Origin: Nordella sp. HKS 07
Lineage (GTDB): Bacteria; Pseudomonadota; Alphaproteobacteria; Rhizobiales; Aestuariivirgaceae
DNA: 64,000 nucleotides
Direction: 5' to 3'
NCBI RefSeq assembly: GCF_011046735.1
Contig: NZ_CP049258.1
Span: 3,366,001 to 3,430,000 of the forward strand
The stretch's first letter is position 1; each line of letters starts with the position of its first letter. Under the pieces are notes generated by a model, which did no database searches, was not told the origin of the DNA, and saw only the letters and a program-made list of their open reading frames with translations. Below, piece after piece: positions 44,482 to 53,526 of this stretch. The position numbers were made by a program, and so were the translations under genes.

Positions 44482-45306
44482 ATGGGCAATTACCGAAAGG
44501 TCAAAGGTGGCGCGACCATGCCAGATGGTAAATGGTCCCGCGTCACGCAGCTGCAACGTGTGGTAGGCGTGCAATATCGAAAAAGAAATGCTGTCGAGTT
44601 TGCCAAGCTAGTATTTGCTGCCGCGAGAAAGGGTAATCCCTACGGTCTTCTGGCAGAACGAGAACCAGATAACCCACATGACCGGAATGCTGTAAAGATC
44701 ATTGGTTGGGGTATCGCGAAGAGTACCTTTCTTGGTCGCAAGGTGCCGGTCAATCTACATCTCGGCTATTTGGATGCGGATACCTCTGGTCGGCTTGCCG
44801 AGAAGTTCCCCGATATTCCCTTAGCTGTCGAGTTCTACAGCCTCTACGAAGGGCGCCTGGGATACATCGACATTTGCTTCTTTCTTGCGGCCCCGCCTGC
44901 GTTGTCGGCAGTCAGTGCGAGATCGCGACGATTGATCGAGTCCATATCGGATGAGCTTCTCATACTTGTCTACGCTTCAAGAGCTGACGGTCGGATGGGA
45001 CGTTTTGAACATGACGTTCTAGGGAAATATGCGGAGCTACGTGCGCAAGACTTAGATATGCCGCTTGATCAGGAGGAGATTGCTGAGATGCGGCGATGGT
45101 GCAAGTCGCAAAGTCCGGAGAGCGAAGATGCCGAAGCTGCCATTGACCGCCTCTCCGAAAGGCCTGAGGCCGATCCGAATGGATTGTGGGAAATGATTGA
45201 GATCGTCTTGACGGTTGACGGCAAAGTAACAAAAACCGAAAAGGCGGCTGCCATAGAGTTGGCAAAGTTCATGGAACAATCATTCGGCAGGAATCCACTT
45301 CGCTAA
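44482..45306 (+). CDS. HIRAN domain and TerB-like domain protein
   Basis: The 274-residue protein is cytoplasmic. Residues about 26-117 resemble a HIRAN domain (VVGVQYRKRN, then LLAEREPDNPHDRNAVKI and LHLGYLDAD), which in HLTF binds DNA 3' ends. Residues about 150-265 look TerB-like, with two acidic DG motifs (YASRADGRMG and LTVDGKVTKTE). An ATG at 44518 is an alternative start. Base composition is visibly A/T-richer than the neighbours, and it sits between two copies of the nadC 3' end, so it looks acquired. Function unknown; a DNA-damage or defence role is a guess. Confidence 0.8.
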   Translation: MGNYRKVKGGATMPDGKWSRVTQLQRVVGVQYRKRNAVEFAKLVFAAARKGNPYGLLAEREPDNPHDRNAVKIIGWGIAKSTFLGRKVPVNLHLGYLDADTSGRLAEKFPDIPLAVEFYSLYEGRLGYIDICFFLAAPPALSAVSARSRRLIESISDELLILVYASRADGRMGRFEHDVLGKYAELRAQDLDMPLDQEEIAEMRRWCKSQSPESEDAEAAIDRLSERPEADPNGLWEMIEIVLTVDGKVTKTEKAAAIELAKFMEQSFGRNPLR

Positions 45307-46145
45307 TCGGAGAGGAAATCGAGTCCGATATCGAGCGCCGGGGCGCTGTGGGTCAGCCAGCCGACCGAGATGAGATCGACGCCGGATGCGGCGATGGCCG
45401 CGACCGTCTCGCGGGTGACGTTCCCTGAGGCTTCGGCGAGGCAGCGGCCGTCGATCATCCGCACCGCCTCGCTGAGCGTCGCGGGAGTCATATTATCGAG
45501 CAGCACTGCATCGACCTCGAGGGCGAGGACTTCTTCCAATTGCGCGAGCGTGTCGACCTCGACTTCGATCTTGGTGAGATGGCCGGCGTGCCTGCGCGCA
45601 CGATCCACCGCCGGGCGGATCCCGCCGGCAATGGCGATGTGATTGTCCTTGATCAACACCGCGTCATCGAGGCCGAAACGGTGATTGCCGCCGCCGCCCA
45701 AACGCACTGCATGTTTTTCGAGCGCCCGCAGGCCCGGTGTCGTCTTGCGGGTGCAGACGATACGCGCTTTGTGGCCTTCGATCGCGGTGCAGAGATGTGC
45801 CGTCGCGGTCGCGATGCCGCTCAGATGGCAGAGAAAATTGAGCGCGGTGCGTTCAGCGGTGAGCAGAGCGCGGGCATTGCCGGTGAAGGTTGCGATGGTC
45901 TCGCCGGTCGCGACTTTCGCGCCGTCCCGATGCCCGATCTTCACCGACATGTTCGGATCGAGCAGGCGGAAAGTTTGGACCGCCACGTCGAGCCCCGCCA
46001 CCACGCCGGGCCTGCGCGCGACGAGAGCGGCGCTTGCCGCGAGAGTCTCCGGCACGATGGCATCGGTGGTGATGTCGCCGGCAAGTCCCAGATCTTCGCG
46101 CAAAGTGGCGCGGATGAGATCATCGAAGAGCAGGGGAATGGTCAT
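45303..46145 (-). CDS. nadC: Nicotinate-nucleotide pyrophosphorylase (quinolinate phosphoribosyltransferase)
   Basis: The 280-residue cytoplasmic enzyme turns quinolinate and PRPP into nicotinate mononucleotide, CO2 and pyrophosphate. Seen are CHLSGIATATAHLC, RIVCTRKTTPGLRALEKHAV, the GGGxNHR motif (LGGGGNHRFGL) and the phosphate loop EASGNVTRETV. It overlaps nadB by 4 bp and the HIRAN-TerB-like gene by 4 bp at its 3' end. Bases 45317-45413 are duplicated in the scar at 43986. Confidence 0.96.
   Translation of the reverse strand: MTIPLLFDDLIRATLREDLGLAGDITTDAIVPETLAASAALVARRPGVVAGLDVAVQTFRLLDPNMSVKIGHRDGAKVATGETIATFTGNARALLTAERTALNFLCHLSGIATATAHLCTAIEGHKARIVCTRKTTPGLRALEKHAVRLGGGGNHRFGLDDAVLIKDNHIAIAGGIRPAVDRARRHAGHLTKIEVEVDTLAQLEEVLALEVDAVLLDNMTPATLSEAVRMIDGRCLAEASGNVTRETVAAIAASGVDLISVGWLTHSAPALDIGLDFLSD
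45317..45413. repeat. 97-bp perfect direct repeat, copy 2 (inside nadC)
   Basis: This is the partner of 43986-44082, within the last 40 codons of the intact nadC. The very end of the protein (LDFLSD) differs from the scar version (LDWLA), so identity ends inside the last few codons. Confidence 0.88.
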
Positions 46146-47638
46146 GACTTTACCTGGCGGGGAAAGGACGAGGACACGAGAACATCTTCGCTTGTGAGGA
46201 ACGACCGCGCGGCGATGGTGGATTTTTGCGGGAAGTCGGTGCGGTAATGGGCGCCGCGGCTTTCCTGACGGGCGAGCGCCGCCTCGGCGATCATCAATCC
46301 GACAAGTGCTGGATCTGCCGCCTCCCTATGGCTTTCGGCGAGCGGTCGCAGGGCCGCGATGGCGGTGTGCAATCCGGCCTCGTCGCGCGTGACGCCAAGA
46401 TATCGGGACAGAATGGGACGCACCGCCGCCGGATCGGAGGAACACGGCAGCTCTTGTATCCTGGGCTTGCGCAAGCGCCGAGGCGAAGTGCCCGAAAGAT
46501 CTTCACCGACTCTGAGGCCGGTGATCAGCGCTTCAGTGAGTGAATTGCTCGCAAGGCGGTTGGCGCCATGAAGGCCGGTGCTGGCCACTTCGCCCGCTGC
46601 CCACAACCCGGCGACGGAACTGCGGCCGCTGCGGTCCACCGCGATCCCGCCCATGTGATAATGCGCGGCTGGCCGCACCGGGAGCGGATCGGTCGCGGGA
46701 TCGATGCCATTGGCGCGGCAGGCGGCAGCGATCACCGGGAAATGTTCGGCGAAGCGTGCGCCGAGGCACTGGCGCGCATCGAGGAAGACGCGTCTGCCCT
46801 GTTGGAGATGTTTCCAGATGGCGCGCGCCACGACATCGCGCGGCTCGAGTTCGCCGCCGAGCCGTGCGCCCGTCTCATCGATCAGGATCGCGCCTTCGCC
46901 GCGCACCGCCTCGCTGATGAGCGGCATGGGCCGCAGCGGCACGTCGAGCGCCGTCGGGTGGAATTGAATGAATTCAAGATCGGCGAGCCTCGCCCCGGCG
47001 CGCGCCGCAAGCGCCAGGCCTTGGCCACAGCTGCCGGCAGGATTGGTGCTGTCGAGGAACAGTCCACCGACACCGCCGGTCGCCAGGACGACCCGATCGG
47101 TGGCGATCGTCACAACGCCCGTCTCGGACTGCGCGAGGATTCCATTTATGATGCCGTCCTCGGTCAGGAGGCGGCGGGCCTCCATGCCTTCGGCGAGCGT
47201 GATCGAGGGTGTCTGCTTCACCGCCTGCGCAAGCGCCCGCATTACTTCCCGTCCGCTGCCGTCGCCCTGGGAGTGGACGATACGGCGGCGGCTATGGGCT
47301 GCCTCGAGGCCGAGATGCTGATCGAAGCGCGCGCCGTAGCGGATGAGGGTATCGATGGCCTGCGGCGCCGCCGACAGCAGGTCCTGGACGACGCCGGCAT
47401 CGCACAGGCCGTCGCCGGCGGCGAGCGTGTCGGCGACATGGAGCGCGACGTCGTCATCCGCGCCGAGGCTCGCGGCGAGACCGCCTTGCGCCCAGGCGCT
47501 CGCGGCCTCGTAGCCGATCGGAGCTTTCGAAAGCAGCAGGACAGGCTCTGGCGCCAGCGTCAGCGCCGTCATCAGCCCGGCGATGCCGCCGCCGATGATC
47601 ACCGGGTGCCCTGAGAGATGGATGAGGTCCGCGCTCAT
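46142..47638 (-). CDS. nadB: L-aspartate oxidase
   Basis: The 498-residue flavoprotein oxidises aspartate to iminoaspartate, the first step of NAD synthesis. Seen are the FAD loop [16 protein letters not shown], the substrate loop [20 protein letters not shown] and [11 protein letters not shown]. It overlaps nadA and nadC by 4 bp on each side, so the three form one coupled operon. The diverged C-terminal remnant at 44120-44274 shows that a second copy once existed or was brought in. Confidence 0.96.
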   Translation of the reverse strand: MSADLIHLSGHPVIIGGGIAGLMTALTLAPEPVLLLSKAPIGYEAASAWAQGGLAASLGADDDVALHVADTLAAGDGLCDAGVVQDLLSAAPQAIDTLIRYGARFDQHLGLEAAHSRRRIVHSQGDGSGREVMRALAQAVKQTPSITLAEGMEARRLLTEDGIINGILAQSETGVVTIATDRVVLATGGVGGLFLDSTNPAGSCGQGLALAARAGARLADLEFIQFHPTALDVPLRPMPLISEAVRGEGAILIDETGARLGGELEPRDVVARAIWKHLQQGRRVFLDARQCLGARFAEHFPVIAAACRANGIDPATDPLPVRPAAHYHMGGIAVDRSGRSSVAGLWAAGEVASTGLHGANRLASNSLTEALITGLRVGEDLSGTSPRRLRKPRIQELPCSSDPAAVRPILSRYLGVTRDEAGLHTAIAALRPLAESHREAADPALVGLMIAEAALARQESRGAHYRTDFPQKSTIAARSFLTSEDVLVSSSFPRQVKS

Positions 47639-48621
47639 ATGGCGAGCATCCTTTCGACCGCCAGCCGCGCTCTCCCGGCGATCAGGGGATCGATCGTCAC
47701 CTCATGCCGGTTCTCTTCGAGCGCCTGACGGATGTTCTTGAGCGTGATCCGCTTCATATGCGGACAGAGATTGCAGGGGCGCACGAAATCTACCTCCGGA
47801 TTGCTGACGGCGATATTGTCGCTCATCGAGCATTCGGTCAGCAGCGCCACGCTTTTGGGCTTGCGCGTGCCGACATAGTCCGACATCGCCGCGGTGGAGC
47901 CCGAGAAATCCGCTTCCGTCACGACGTCGGGCGGGCATTCGGGATGCGCCAGCACGACGACGCCTGGATGGGCCGCGCGCAACTCCCGCACATCGCCGGC
48001 GGTGAAGCGCTCATGCACCTCGCAGCGCCCGTTCCAGGTGATGATCTCGACATCGGTCTCCGCTGCGATATTGCGCGCCAGATATTCGTCGGGAAGCATG
48101 ATCACGCGCGGCACGCCGAGCGCTTCCACCACCTTGCGGGCATTGCCCGAGGTGCAGCAGATATCGGACTCGGCTTTGACGGCGGCCGACGTGTTCACAT
48201 AGGTGACGATGGGAACGCCCGGGTGGCGCCGGCGCAAGCCCCGCACGTCGTCGGCTGTGATCGATTCGGCGAGCGAGCATCCCGCCTTGAGATCGGGAAT
48301 GAGCACGGTCTTCTGCGGATTGAGGAGCTTCGCCGTCTCGGCCATGAAATGGACGCCGGCGAGCACGATCACCTCGGCTTCCGTCTCCACGGCGAGGCGG
48401 GCGAGTGCCAGGCTGTCGCCGACGAGGTCGGCCACGCAGTGATAGATCTCCGGCGTCTGGTAATTATGCGCGAGGATCACCGCCCGGCGCTGGCGCTTGA
48501 GCGCCAGGATGGCGTCGATATCCTCCGCGAAGACCGGCCATTCGACCGCCGGGATGAAGTGACGGACGCGCTCATGAAGATGCGCGGTGCGTTCCAAGGC
48601 CTGGACTGTGGTCATTGCCAT
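47635..48621 (-). CDS. nadA: Quinolinate synthase
   Basis: The 328-residue enzyme condenses iminoaspartate with dihydroxyacetone phosphate. The three cysteines for the [4Fe-4S] cluster are present: [17 protein letters not shown] and [10 protein letters not shown] chose the ATG at 48621 ([10 protein letters not shown]); an ATG at 48639 would put one NrtR-type operator inside the coding region. The start abuts operator 1, so repressor binding should block initiation directly. First gene of nadABC. Confidence 0.95.
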   Translation of the reverse strand: MAMTTVQALERTAHLHERVRHFIPAVEWPVFAEDIDAILALKRQRRAVILAHNYQTPEIYHCVADLVGDSLALARLAVETEAEVIVLAGVHFMAETAKLLNPQKTVLIPDLKAGCSLAESITADDVRGLRRRHPGVPIVTYVNTSAAVKAESDICCTSGNARKVVEALGVPRVIMLPDEYLARNIAAETDVEIITWNGRCEVHERFTAGDVRELRAAHPGVVVLAHPECPPDVVTEADFSGSTAAMSDYVGTRKPKSVALLTECSMSDNIAVSNPEVDFVRPCNLCPHMKRITLKNIRQALEENRHEVTIDPLIAGRARLAVERMLAI

Positions 48622-48640
48622 AATACTCACTCTGAGCATT
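48622..48640. promoter_or_regulatory. Candidate NrtR operator 1
   Basis: The imperfect palindrome AATACTCA-N3-TGAGCATT (7 of 8 positions paired) directly precedes the nadA start codon. It shares the core ATACTYA-N3-TRAG-AT with operator 2, whose centre is 26 bp away. The position between nrtR and nadABC supports NrtR as the binding protein; this is inference. Confidence 0.65.
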
Positions 48641-48645
48641 TATGG

Positions 48646-48668
48646 CTTATACTTATCCTGAGTATAAG
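48646..48668. promoter_or_regulatory. Candidate NrtR operator 2
   Basis: A perfect 8-bp inverted repeat CTTATACT-N7-AGTATAAG is also read as TATACTTA-N3-TGAGTATA. It lies in the short gap between nrtR (ends 48674) and nadA (starts 48621), so nadABC must have its own promoter here, overlapped by both operators. Confidence 0.7.
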
Positions 48669-48673
48669 AAATG

Positions 48674-49615
48674 TCAAGGCCTGAGCAGCGGCAATTTGGT
48701 GCCGGCCGCGGCGCGCTCCGCCAGCACCGCCTGGCGGAAACGGAACAATTTGGCCGGCCGGCCGCCGGTTTCGAAGCTCGACTGGCCGGTCTCTTCGACC
48801 AGTTCCTGCTGCTCGATCAGGCGGCGGAAATTCTGCTTGTGCAGAAGCCGGCCGGCCAGGGCCTCGACGCTGCGTTGCAGCTGCAGAAGCGAGAAAGCGG
48901 GCGGCATCAACTCGAAGACGACCGGGCGGTATTTGATCTTGGCGCGCAGGCGCGCAATGCCGGTGGCGAGGATGCGGCGATGGTCGGCGTGCATGGCGCG
49001 GCCCGGCAGCACGGCTTTCTCTCCTTGCCCCGCTTCGCTCACGAGGCCGGCCTCATAGAGAAGCTCGTAGCGCTGCAGCACCAGCTCTTCGTTCCAGGCG
49101 TGCTCATCAAGGCCGAAAGTTATGGCGGCGCGCTGCCAGCGGGCGGCGCGCGCCGCCTTGTCCGGGGCTTCCTTGGACCATCGGCAGAGGCGCGGCGCCA
49201 CCACGGCCTCGAAGAGCTCAGGCGTGCCTTTGCGATGATCCTCCCAGGGGAAATAGTCATACCAGTTCCGCCATTGGGAATCGCGCGCACCACCTTGGCC
49301 TTCCTCGCGTGTGAGTCCTAGATAGCTGATGGATATTGCGCGCCTGTCTTCAAGGCCGCGGTCGCGATCGGCGAAGGTGTAGAGCTGCTCCATATAGCCG
49401 ATCGGATGGCCGGTCTGCCGCTCGACCCATTCCCGCAAGCCCGACTGCAGCGACCGGTGGCTCGATTCGAACGGGCCGGACGGCAAGGCTCGCGCCTCGC
49501 GAATGGTCATGATATTCGGCTCTTCGCCGATGACCGCGACCAGGACCGCGATCAGATCGGCGGCGATCGCATGTGAGGCCGAAGCCGGCGCCGGTGCTTT
49601 GGTTTCCATCGTCAT
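48674..49615 (-). CDS. nrtR: Nudix-related transcriptional regulator of NAD synthesis
   Basis: The 313-residue protein has an N-terminal Nudix-like domain (about 20-160) and a C-terminal winged-helix domain (about 170-300). The Nudix box is degenerate: REWVERQTG replaces the catalytic RExxEExG pattern, so hydrolysis is unlikely and ligand sensing (ADP-ribose in known NrtR proteins) is expected. It is upstream of nadABC on the same strand, with two palindromes between. It probably represses nadABC when NAD is plentiful. Confidence 0.9.
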   Translation of the reverse strand: MTMETKAPAPASASHAIAADLIAVLVAVIGEEPNIMTIREARALPSGPFESSHRSLQSGLREWVERQTGHPIGYMEQLYTFADRDRGLEDRRAISISYLGLTREEGQGGARDSQWRNWYDYFPWEDHRKGTPELFEAVVAPRLCRWSKEAPDKAARAARWQRAAITFGLDEHAWNEELVLQRYELLYEAGLVSEAGQGEKAVLPGRAMHADHRRILATGIARLRAKIKYRPVVFELMPPAFSLLQLQRSVEALAGRLLHKQNFRRLIEQQELVEETGQSSFETGGRPAKLFRFRQAVLAERAAAGTKLPLLRP

Positions 49616-49711
49616 TTCAACAGTGTCATATGATCAATGGCTATAGCACGGCGCCGGAAAACGAAACATAAGAGCGAGCCGGGATTATCTGGCTCGCTCG
49701 ATGTTATGCGC

Positions 49712-50065
49712 CTACCAGTCCCAATAGGGCCGCCTGCGGCACCGGCGGCGCCAGCGGCCATGCCGCCAAAAGCGCCGGCAATGATAGCGCCATCTGCGGC
49801 GGCGCCATCTGCGCCTGTACCGCCTGCGGCGTCGCCAATAATCATGCCGATAGTAATAGCTCCTGTGCGAAGCGAGCTCGACGCCCTCTTCGAGGGCGGC
49901 TTCGGGAGCGGCCTGCAGTTCTTCGAGGTCGGGCAGAACGCTCGGCTCGGGGGCGGGGCCCACGGGTGGAATGCCCGCCTGCGCTTGGGCTTGTGGTAAG
50001 AATGCAGCAGCAGCGGCTGCGCCGGCGATGCCGAATATACCTTTGAGAACGAGTCTCCTGTCCAT
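49712..50065 (-). CDS. Small exported Arg/Tyr/Trp-rich protein, unknown function
   Basis: The 117-residue protein has a Tat-like signal (MDRRLVLKGIFGIAGAAAAA, likely cleavage after AQA near 29), a Pro/Glu-rich acidic middle, and a C-terminal 50 residues made almost wholly of Arg, Tyr, Trp and His (DYWRRRRRYRRRWRRRR and similar). AAGGGTGG precedes the ATG. Such proteins occur in rhizobial relatives without known role. The basic tail could bind polyanions such as LPS, capsule or DNA in the periplasm; that is a guess. Confidence 0.7.
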   Translation of the reverse strand: MDRRLVLKGIFGIAGAAAAAAFLPQAQAQAGIPPVGPAPEPSVLPDLEELQAAPEAALEEGVELASHRSYYYRHDYWRRRRRYRRRWRRRRWRYHCRRFWRHGRWRRRCRRRPYWDW

Positions 50066-50538
50066 TCACTACCACCCTTCAGTTCGACGGAGGCACCAGA
50101 TGTGGAATCCCAGCGTTCCCGATACAGGTGGCAACGAAATGGCAAAAGAATGGTTCCAGTGCGACAAGTTGCGTGCAAGAAACTTACGTTGCGAAAATGG
50201 ACTCGAATGTCACCGTGGGGTGGATGATCGGAGGAAGTTCGAAGAATTTGCGATCGTGTTCCGATCTTGATGTCGTCGATCAGAAGCTCGCCGAAGCGCT
50301 GATTGCTCCAGTACCCCGCGCAAGCGCTGCTCGATTTCTGTCCGGGATCTCCCGGCGGGAGGAGGCGTCGAGGGCGTCGGCCGGCATGTCGGGTGGCAGG
50401 AGGGACGGTGGAAATGGGCGGGAAATGCGCCCGCTGGCCCCTTTGTCCGGACGGCAGGTACTCTGGTGTATAGGGGCTGGCGGAGGGTTGCGGACACCGG
50501 GCTATGCCATTAAAATCCGGCATCCCATAGGAATGAAC
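50066..50538. other. 473-bp stretch without a supported gene
   Basis: Reading frames here are short or lack start sites and family patterns. The region lies between divergent genes and should hold promoters for the Arg-rich protein gene (minus) and the glycosyltransferase-like gene (plus). The frame of the latter stays open through it, but the coding character begins only near 50533. I see no clear repeat or RNA gene. Confidence 0.5.
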
Positions 50539-51453
50539 ATGAAACCTTGTATTTACATTCACACGAACGAGAAGCAGATCATCGGCGCGCTCGTTTCCAA
50601 ATACTCCTTCGAGCGCTTCGCCGCCGACAAGAACGCGTTCGACGTCAAGCTCATCCACACCAAGGATTTTCCCTTCCTGGATGCTCATGAAGGGCGCAAA
50701 TACCTGCGCGGCGGCCTCACCCGCGAATGGGTGAATGACGACCTGCAGTCCTTTACTGTGCTGCGCTTCATGCCGCCCGAGCTGATGGGCTATCAGGGCC
50801 GCTCCGTCGTCGTCGATCCGGACGTGTTTTGCGTTTCGGACGTAGCACCGCTTCTCAACCGGGACATGAAGGGTGCTTCGATCATGGCGCGCAAGCGCGG
50901 CGCCAGCACCGCCAAGGAATTCGCCTCGAGCGTCATGCTGCTCGACAATGCCAAGCTCACGCACTGGCAGGTCGAGAAGAGCTTCGAGGAAATGTTCGCC
51001 TTCAAGCGCGACTATTCCGACTGGATCAATCTCCATCTCGAGCCCAAAGAGTCGATCGGCGTTCTCGAGCCCGTCTGGAACGACTTCGACACGCTGACGC
51101 GCGAGACGCGCATGATTCACAATACGCATCGCCGCACCCAGCCATGGAAGACGGGACTCAAGGTCGACTTCCGTCCCGCCGAGCGGGCGGGCTCCTTCAA
51201 GCTGTCGAACATCATCCACCGGACGCGCCGCACATTGTTCGGCGAATACGGGCTGCTCGGCAGCTACCGCAGCCACCCGGACAGCAACCAGGAGCGGCTG
51301 TTCTTCGCGCTGCTCAAGGAATGCATCGACAAGGGCATCGTGACCCAGGCCATGCTGGACGAGCAGATGAAGCTCAACCATGTGCGCCATGACGCGCGCG
51401 ATGTCCTGGCGCGCACCCGCACGCTGGCCGAGCAGCCGCTCTTCGCAGCCTGA
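50539..51453 (+). CDS. Glycosyltransferase-like protein (nucleotide-sugar fold)
   Basis: The 304-residue cytoplasmic protein starts at MKPCIYIHTNEKQ with AGGA six bases before the ATG at 50539 (an ATG at 50533 is also possible). The segment SVVVDPDVFCVSDVAPLL looks like the DxD metal/nucleotide-sugar site of GT-A/GT8-type transferases. The family is not certain. The next gene starts 10 bp after its stop, so they are one operon of likely surface-glycan genes. Confidence 0.65.
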   Translation: MKPCIYIHTNEKQIIGALVSKYSFERFAADKNAFDVKLIHTKDFPFLDAHEGRKYLRGGLTREWVNDDLQSFTVLRFMPPELMGYQGRSVVVDPDVFCVSDVAPLLNRDMKGASIMARKRGASTAKEFASSVMLLDNAKLTHWQVEKSFEEMFAFKRDYSDWINLHLEPKESIGVLEPVWNDFDTLTRETRMIHNTHRRTQPWKTGLKVDFRPAERAGSFKLSNIIHRTRRTLFGEYGLLGSYRSHPDSNQERLFFALLKECIDKGIVTQAMLDEQMKLNHVRHDARDVLARTRTLAEQPLFAA

Positions 51454-51463
51454 CCGCAAGGCG

Positions 51464-52517
51464 GTGAGCGCGCCGACGGTCTGGATCCTGACGCACAGCC
51501 GGATGGGCGACCGCCAGCAGATGGAAAAGCTGGCGGATGCCCTCGGCTGGCCGAGCATCGTCAAGCGCCTGGTCTTCCGTCCGCCCAACGTGCCTTATCT
51601 GGCGCCCTGGCTGTTGGACCGCAGCCACTCCGATACGATCGGGCCGCCCTGGCCCGATCTCGTTCTCTGCGCCGAGGCGCGCACCAGTGTCTTGGCACTC
51701 GACCTCAAACGCCGATCCGGCGGCCGCTGCAAGGTGATCTGCCTGGGGCGGCCGGCGGGCAATCCGGCGAGGTTCGATCTCGTATTGACCACCGCGCAAT
51801 ACCGGCTGCCGCGGGCGCCGGATGTCGTCGAGCTTTCTCTCCCGCTGGTGGCCGATGCTTCACCTCCACCGGAGCAAGCGGAAGCGCACGCCTTGGAAGC
51901 GCCCGCGCGGCCGGTCACCACGGTCCTGGTCGGTGGAACGGCAGCACCTGAGCGTCTCGATGGCGAAGCGGCTGCGGCATTGGCGCGCGATCTCCTGGCG
52001 CATGCGCAAAGAACGGGCGGGACCTTGCTCGTGGTGACGAGCCCGCGCACCGGCGAGGCGGCCGGATCGGCGCTGGCCCGCGCCATTCCGGCACCGCACA
52101 TCGTTCATCTCTGGCGCAAGGGTGAGGACAATCCCTATCGCCGCTTTCTGGCGCTCGCCGATGAGATCGTCGTGACCAGCGACAGCGTCTCCATGGTCGC
52201 GGATGCGCTGGCGACGCAGAAGAATGTGTCGGTCTATCGCCTCCCGCGCAAGTTGACGCTCAAGGATCGCGTCGTCGAATGGCTCTTCCCGCGCGTATGG
52301 AGCGAGGCCCCCTGTCCCCCTCTGGCTGAGGCCGGCGAAAGGGCTGTTCGATGTCGGACTGATCGAAGTCCGCGCCGACCGGCCGCGATTGTTCGCGCGC
52401 CTTGTTACCGAGGGCCGTCTCGGCTGGTTCGGCGAGGCGCGGACGGAAACGCGCTATGTTGCCCGCGAGGCGGAGCTCGAGACCGTGCTGCCCCGGATCA
52501 AGGCTCTCCTGTTTTAG
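51464..52517 (+). pseudogene. ELM1-family (DUF1022) protein with a frameshift near its 3' end
   Basis: From a GTG at 51464 (VSAPTVWILTHSRMGD) the frame reads as the ELM1/DUF1022 family, a GT-B-like group (VTSDSVSMVADALATQKNVSVYRLP) up to about 52310. It then degenerates. In the frame shifted by +1 the expected C-terminus continues (LRPAKGLFDVGLIEV, then LVTEGRLGWFGEA) to TAG at 52515. The shift falls at or near the C-runs GGCCCCCTGTCCCCCT around 52305-52322, consistent with one extra base. The unshifted frame would end at 52561 with a non-homologous tail. It is either a real mutation or a sequence error. Confidence 0.8.
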
Positions 52518-52599
52518 GTCGTGTATTCATAAATCGAGGCGGTCGGAACAGCCCCGTCTGATGTCCGCTAAGGAGTGCCGGCGAGCAATACTCGAATCC

Positions 52600-53418
52600 T
52601 CACACCCGCGACCATGCACCGATTTCCGCGCGGCCTATGACAATGCCCCTGCTGAAGGCGACCTCTTGAACCAAACGATCCGCGATGGTGTCCGGACCGA
52701 CATCGGCAGATGTCGCGACACCGTACTGCTCCATTGCCGACTGCAAAGTTATAACAATCTCGGCGACGGCACGAAGCCATGCCTCAGCACTGACCGCATC
52801 ACCGACGACTGTCCGCATGTGCATCGTCGGTGGAGGCAAGTCGGCGACCAGAAACGCCCGGTGCAGGCGTGTAACCATGTTGGTCAGACTGGCATTGGAG
52901 TGGTCAAAGGTTTCGATGATCCAGCGGCAGCAACGGTCATAGGTTGGCACTGCCGGTTCGGAGCGCACGAAACTCCAATCTAATTCATGAAAGAGGATTA
53001 CGCCGCCAGGCCGAAGGTGCTTCGCGACTTTGCGCAGCATTTCACTCGGATCGGCTTGTGCCCACAGCACATAGCGACCAACAACAAAATCGAACGCCCT
53101 CTCGAACACCATTTCGCCTGGATCGCCCTCGCGAAACGAGACTTGAGCTTTTCCACCCGCCATGGCAGCTTTTCGCGCCATCGAAATCGCGGCTGGCGCA
53201 ACATCGGTCCCCACCACTTCGCCCGACGGACCCACCAACTCGGCTGCCAGGAAGGCGACGGCGCCTGTCCCGCTGCCGACATCGAGCACGCGCATGCCCG
53301 GCGCCATGCCTGCGATTCGAAAATACTCACGTGTTGTCGGTTCGAGGAATTGCGCCTGGCGAGCCAAGCGTTGAAGTTCGAAATCGGAATGGCCGAGGAC
53401 GTAACGTGGGGTGGTCAT
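52600..53418 (-). CDS. Class I SAM-dependent methyltransferase
   Basis: The 272-residue protein has the SAM-binding motif VLDVGSGTGAVAFLAAELVG (about 44-63), the acidic residue in VVGTDVAP and motif PGGVILFHELDWSF. I chose the ATG at 53418 (MTTPRYVLGH); an upstream start adds 13 residues. The C-terminal part is helical and may bind the substrate, which is unknown. It stands alone, convergent with the ELM1-family gene. Confidence 0.88.
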   Translation of the reverse strand: MTTPRYVLGHSDFELQRLARQAQFLEPTTREYFRIAGMAPGMRVLDVGSGTGAVAFLAAELVGPSGEVVGTDVAPAAISMARKAAMAGGKAQVSFREGDPGEMVFERAFDFVVGRYVLWAQADPSEMLRKVAKHLRPGGVILFHELDWSFVRSEPAVPTYDRCCRWIIETFDHSNASLTNMVTRLHRAFLVADLPPPTMHMRTVVGDAVSAEAWLRAVAEIVITLQSAMEQYGVATSADVGPDTIADRLVQEVAFSRGIVIGRAEIGAWSRV

Positions 53419-53526
53419 GGTTATCCGATGTGCGAGTGATGACCGCATGCGGTTCATTCGAAAAGCACAGATTGTGACTTTAGCCGTGGGCGAGCGGCGA
53501 GTCTACCGAACTCGGCGTCCGCTTAG

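Noticed and set aside
49612-51588. Minus-strand open frame of 658 codons
   Set aside because: It runs through the antisense of the glycosyltransferase-like gene and the region of the Arg-rich protein in another frame; no motif, signal or start supports it.
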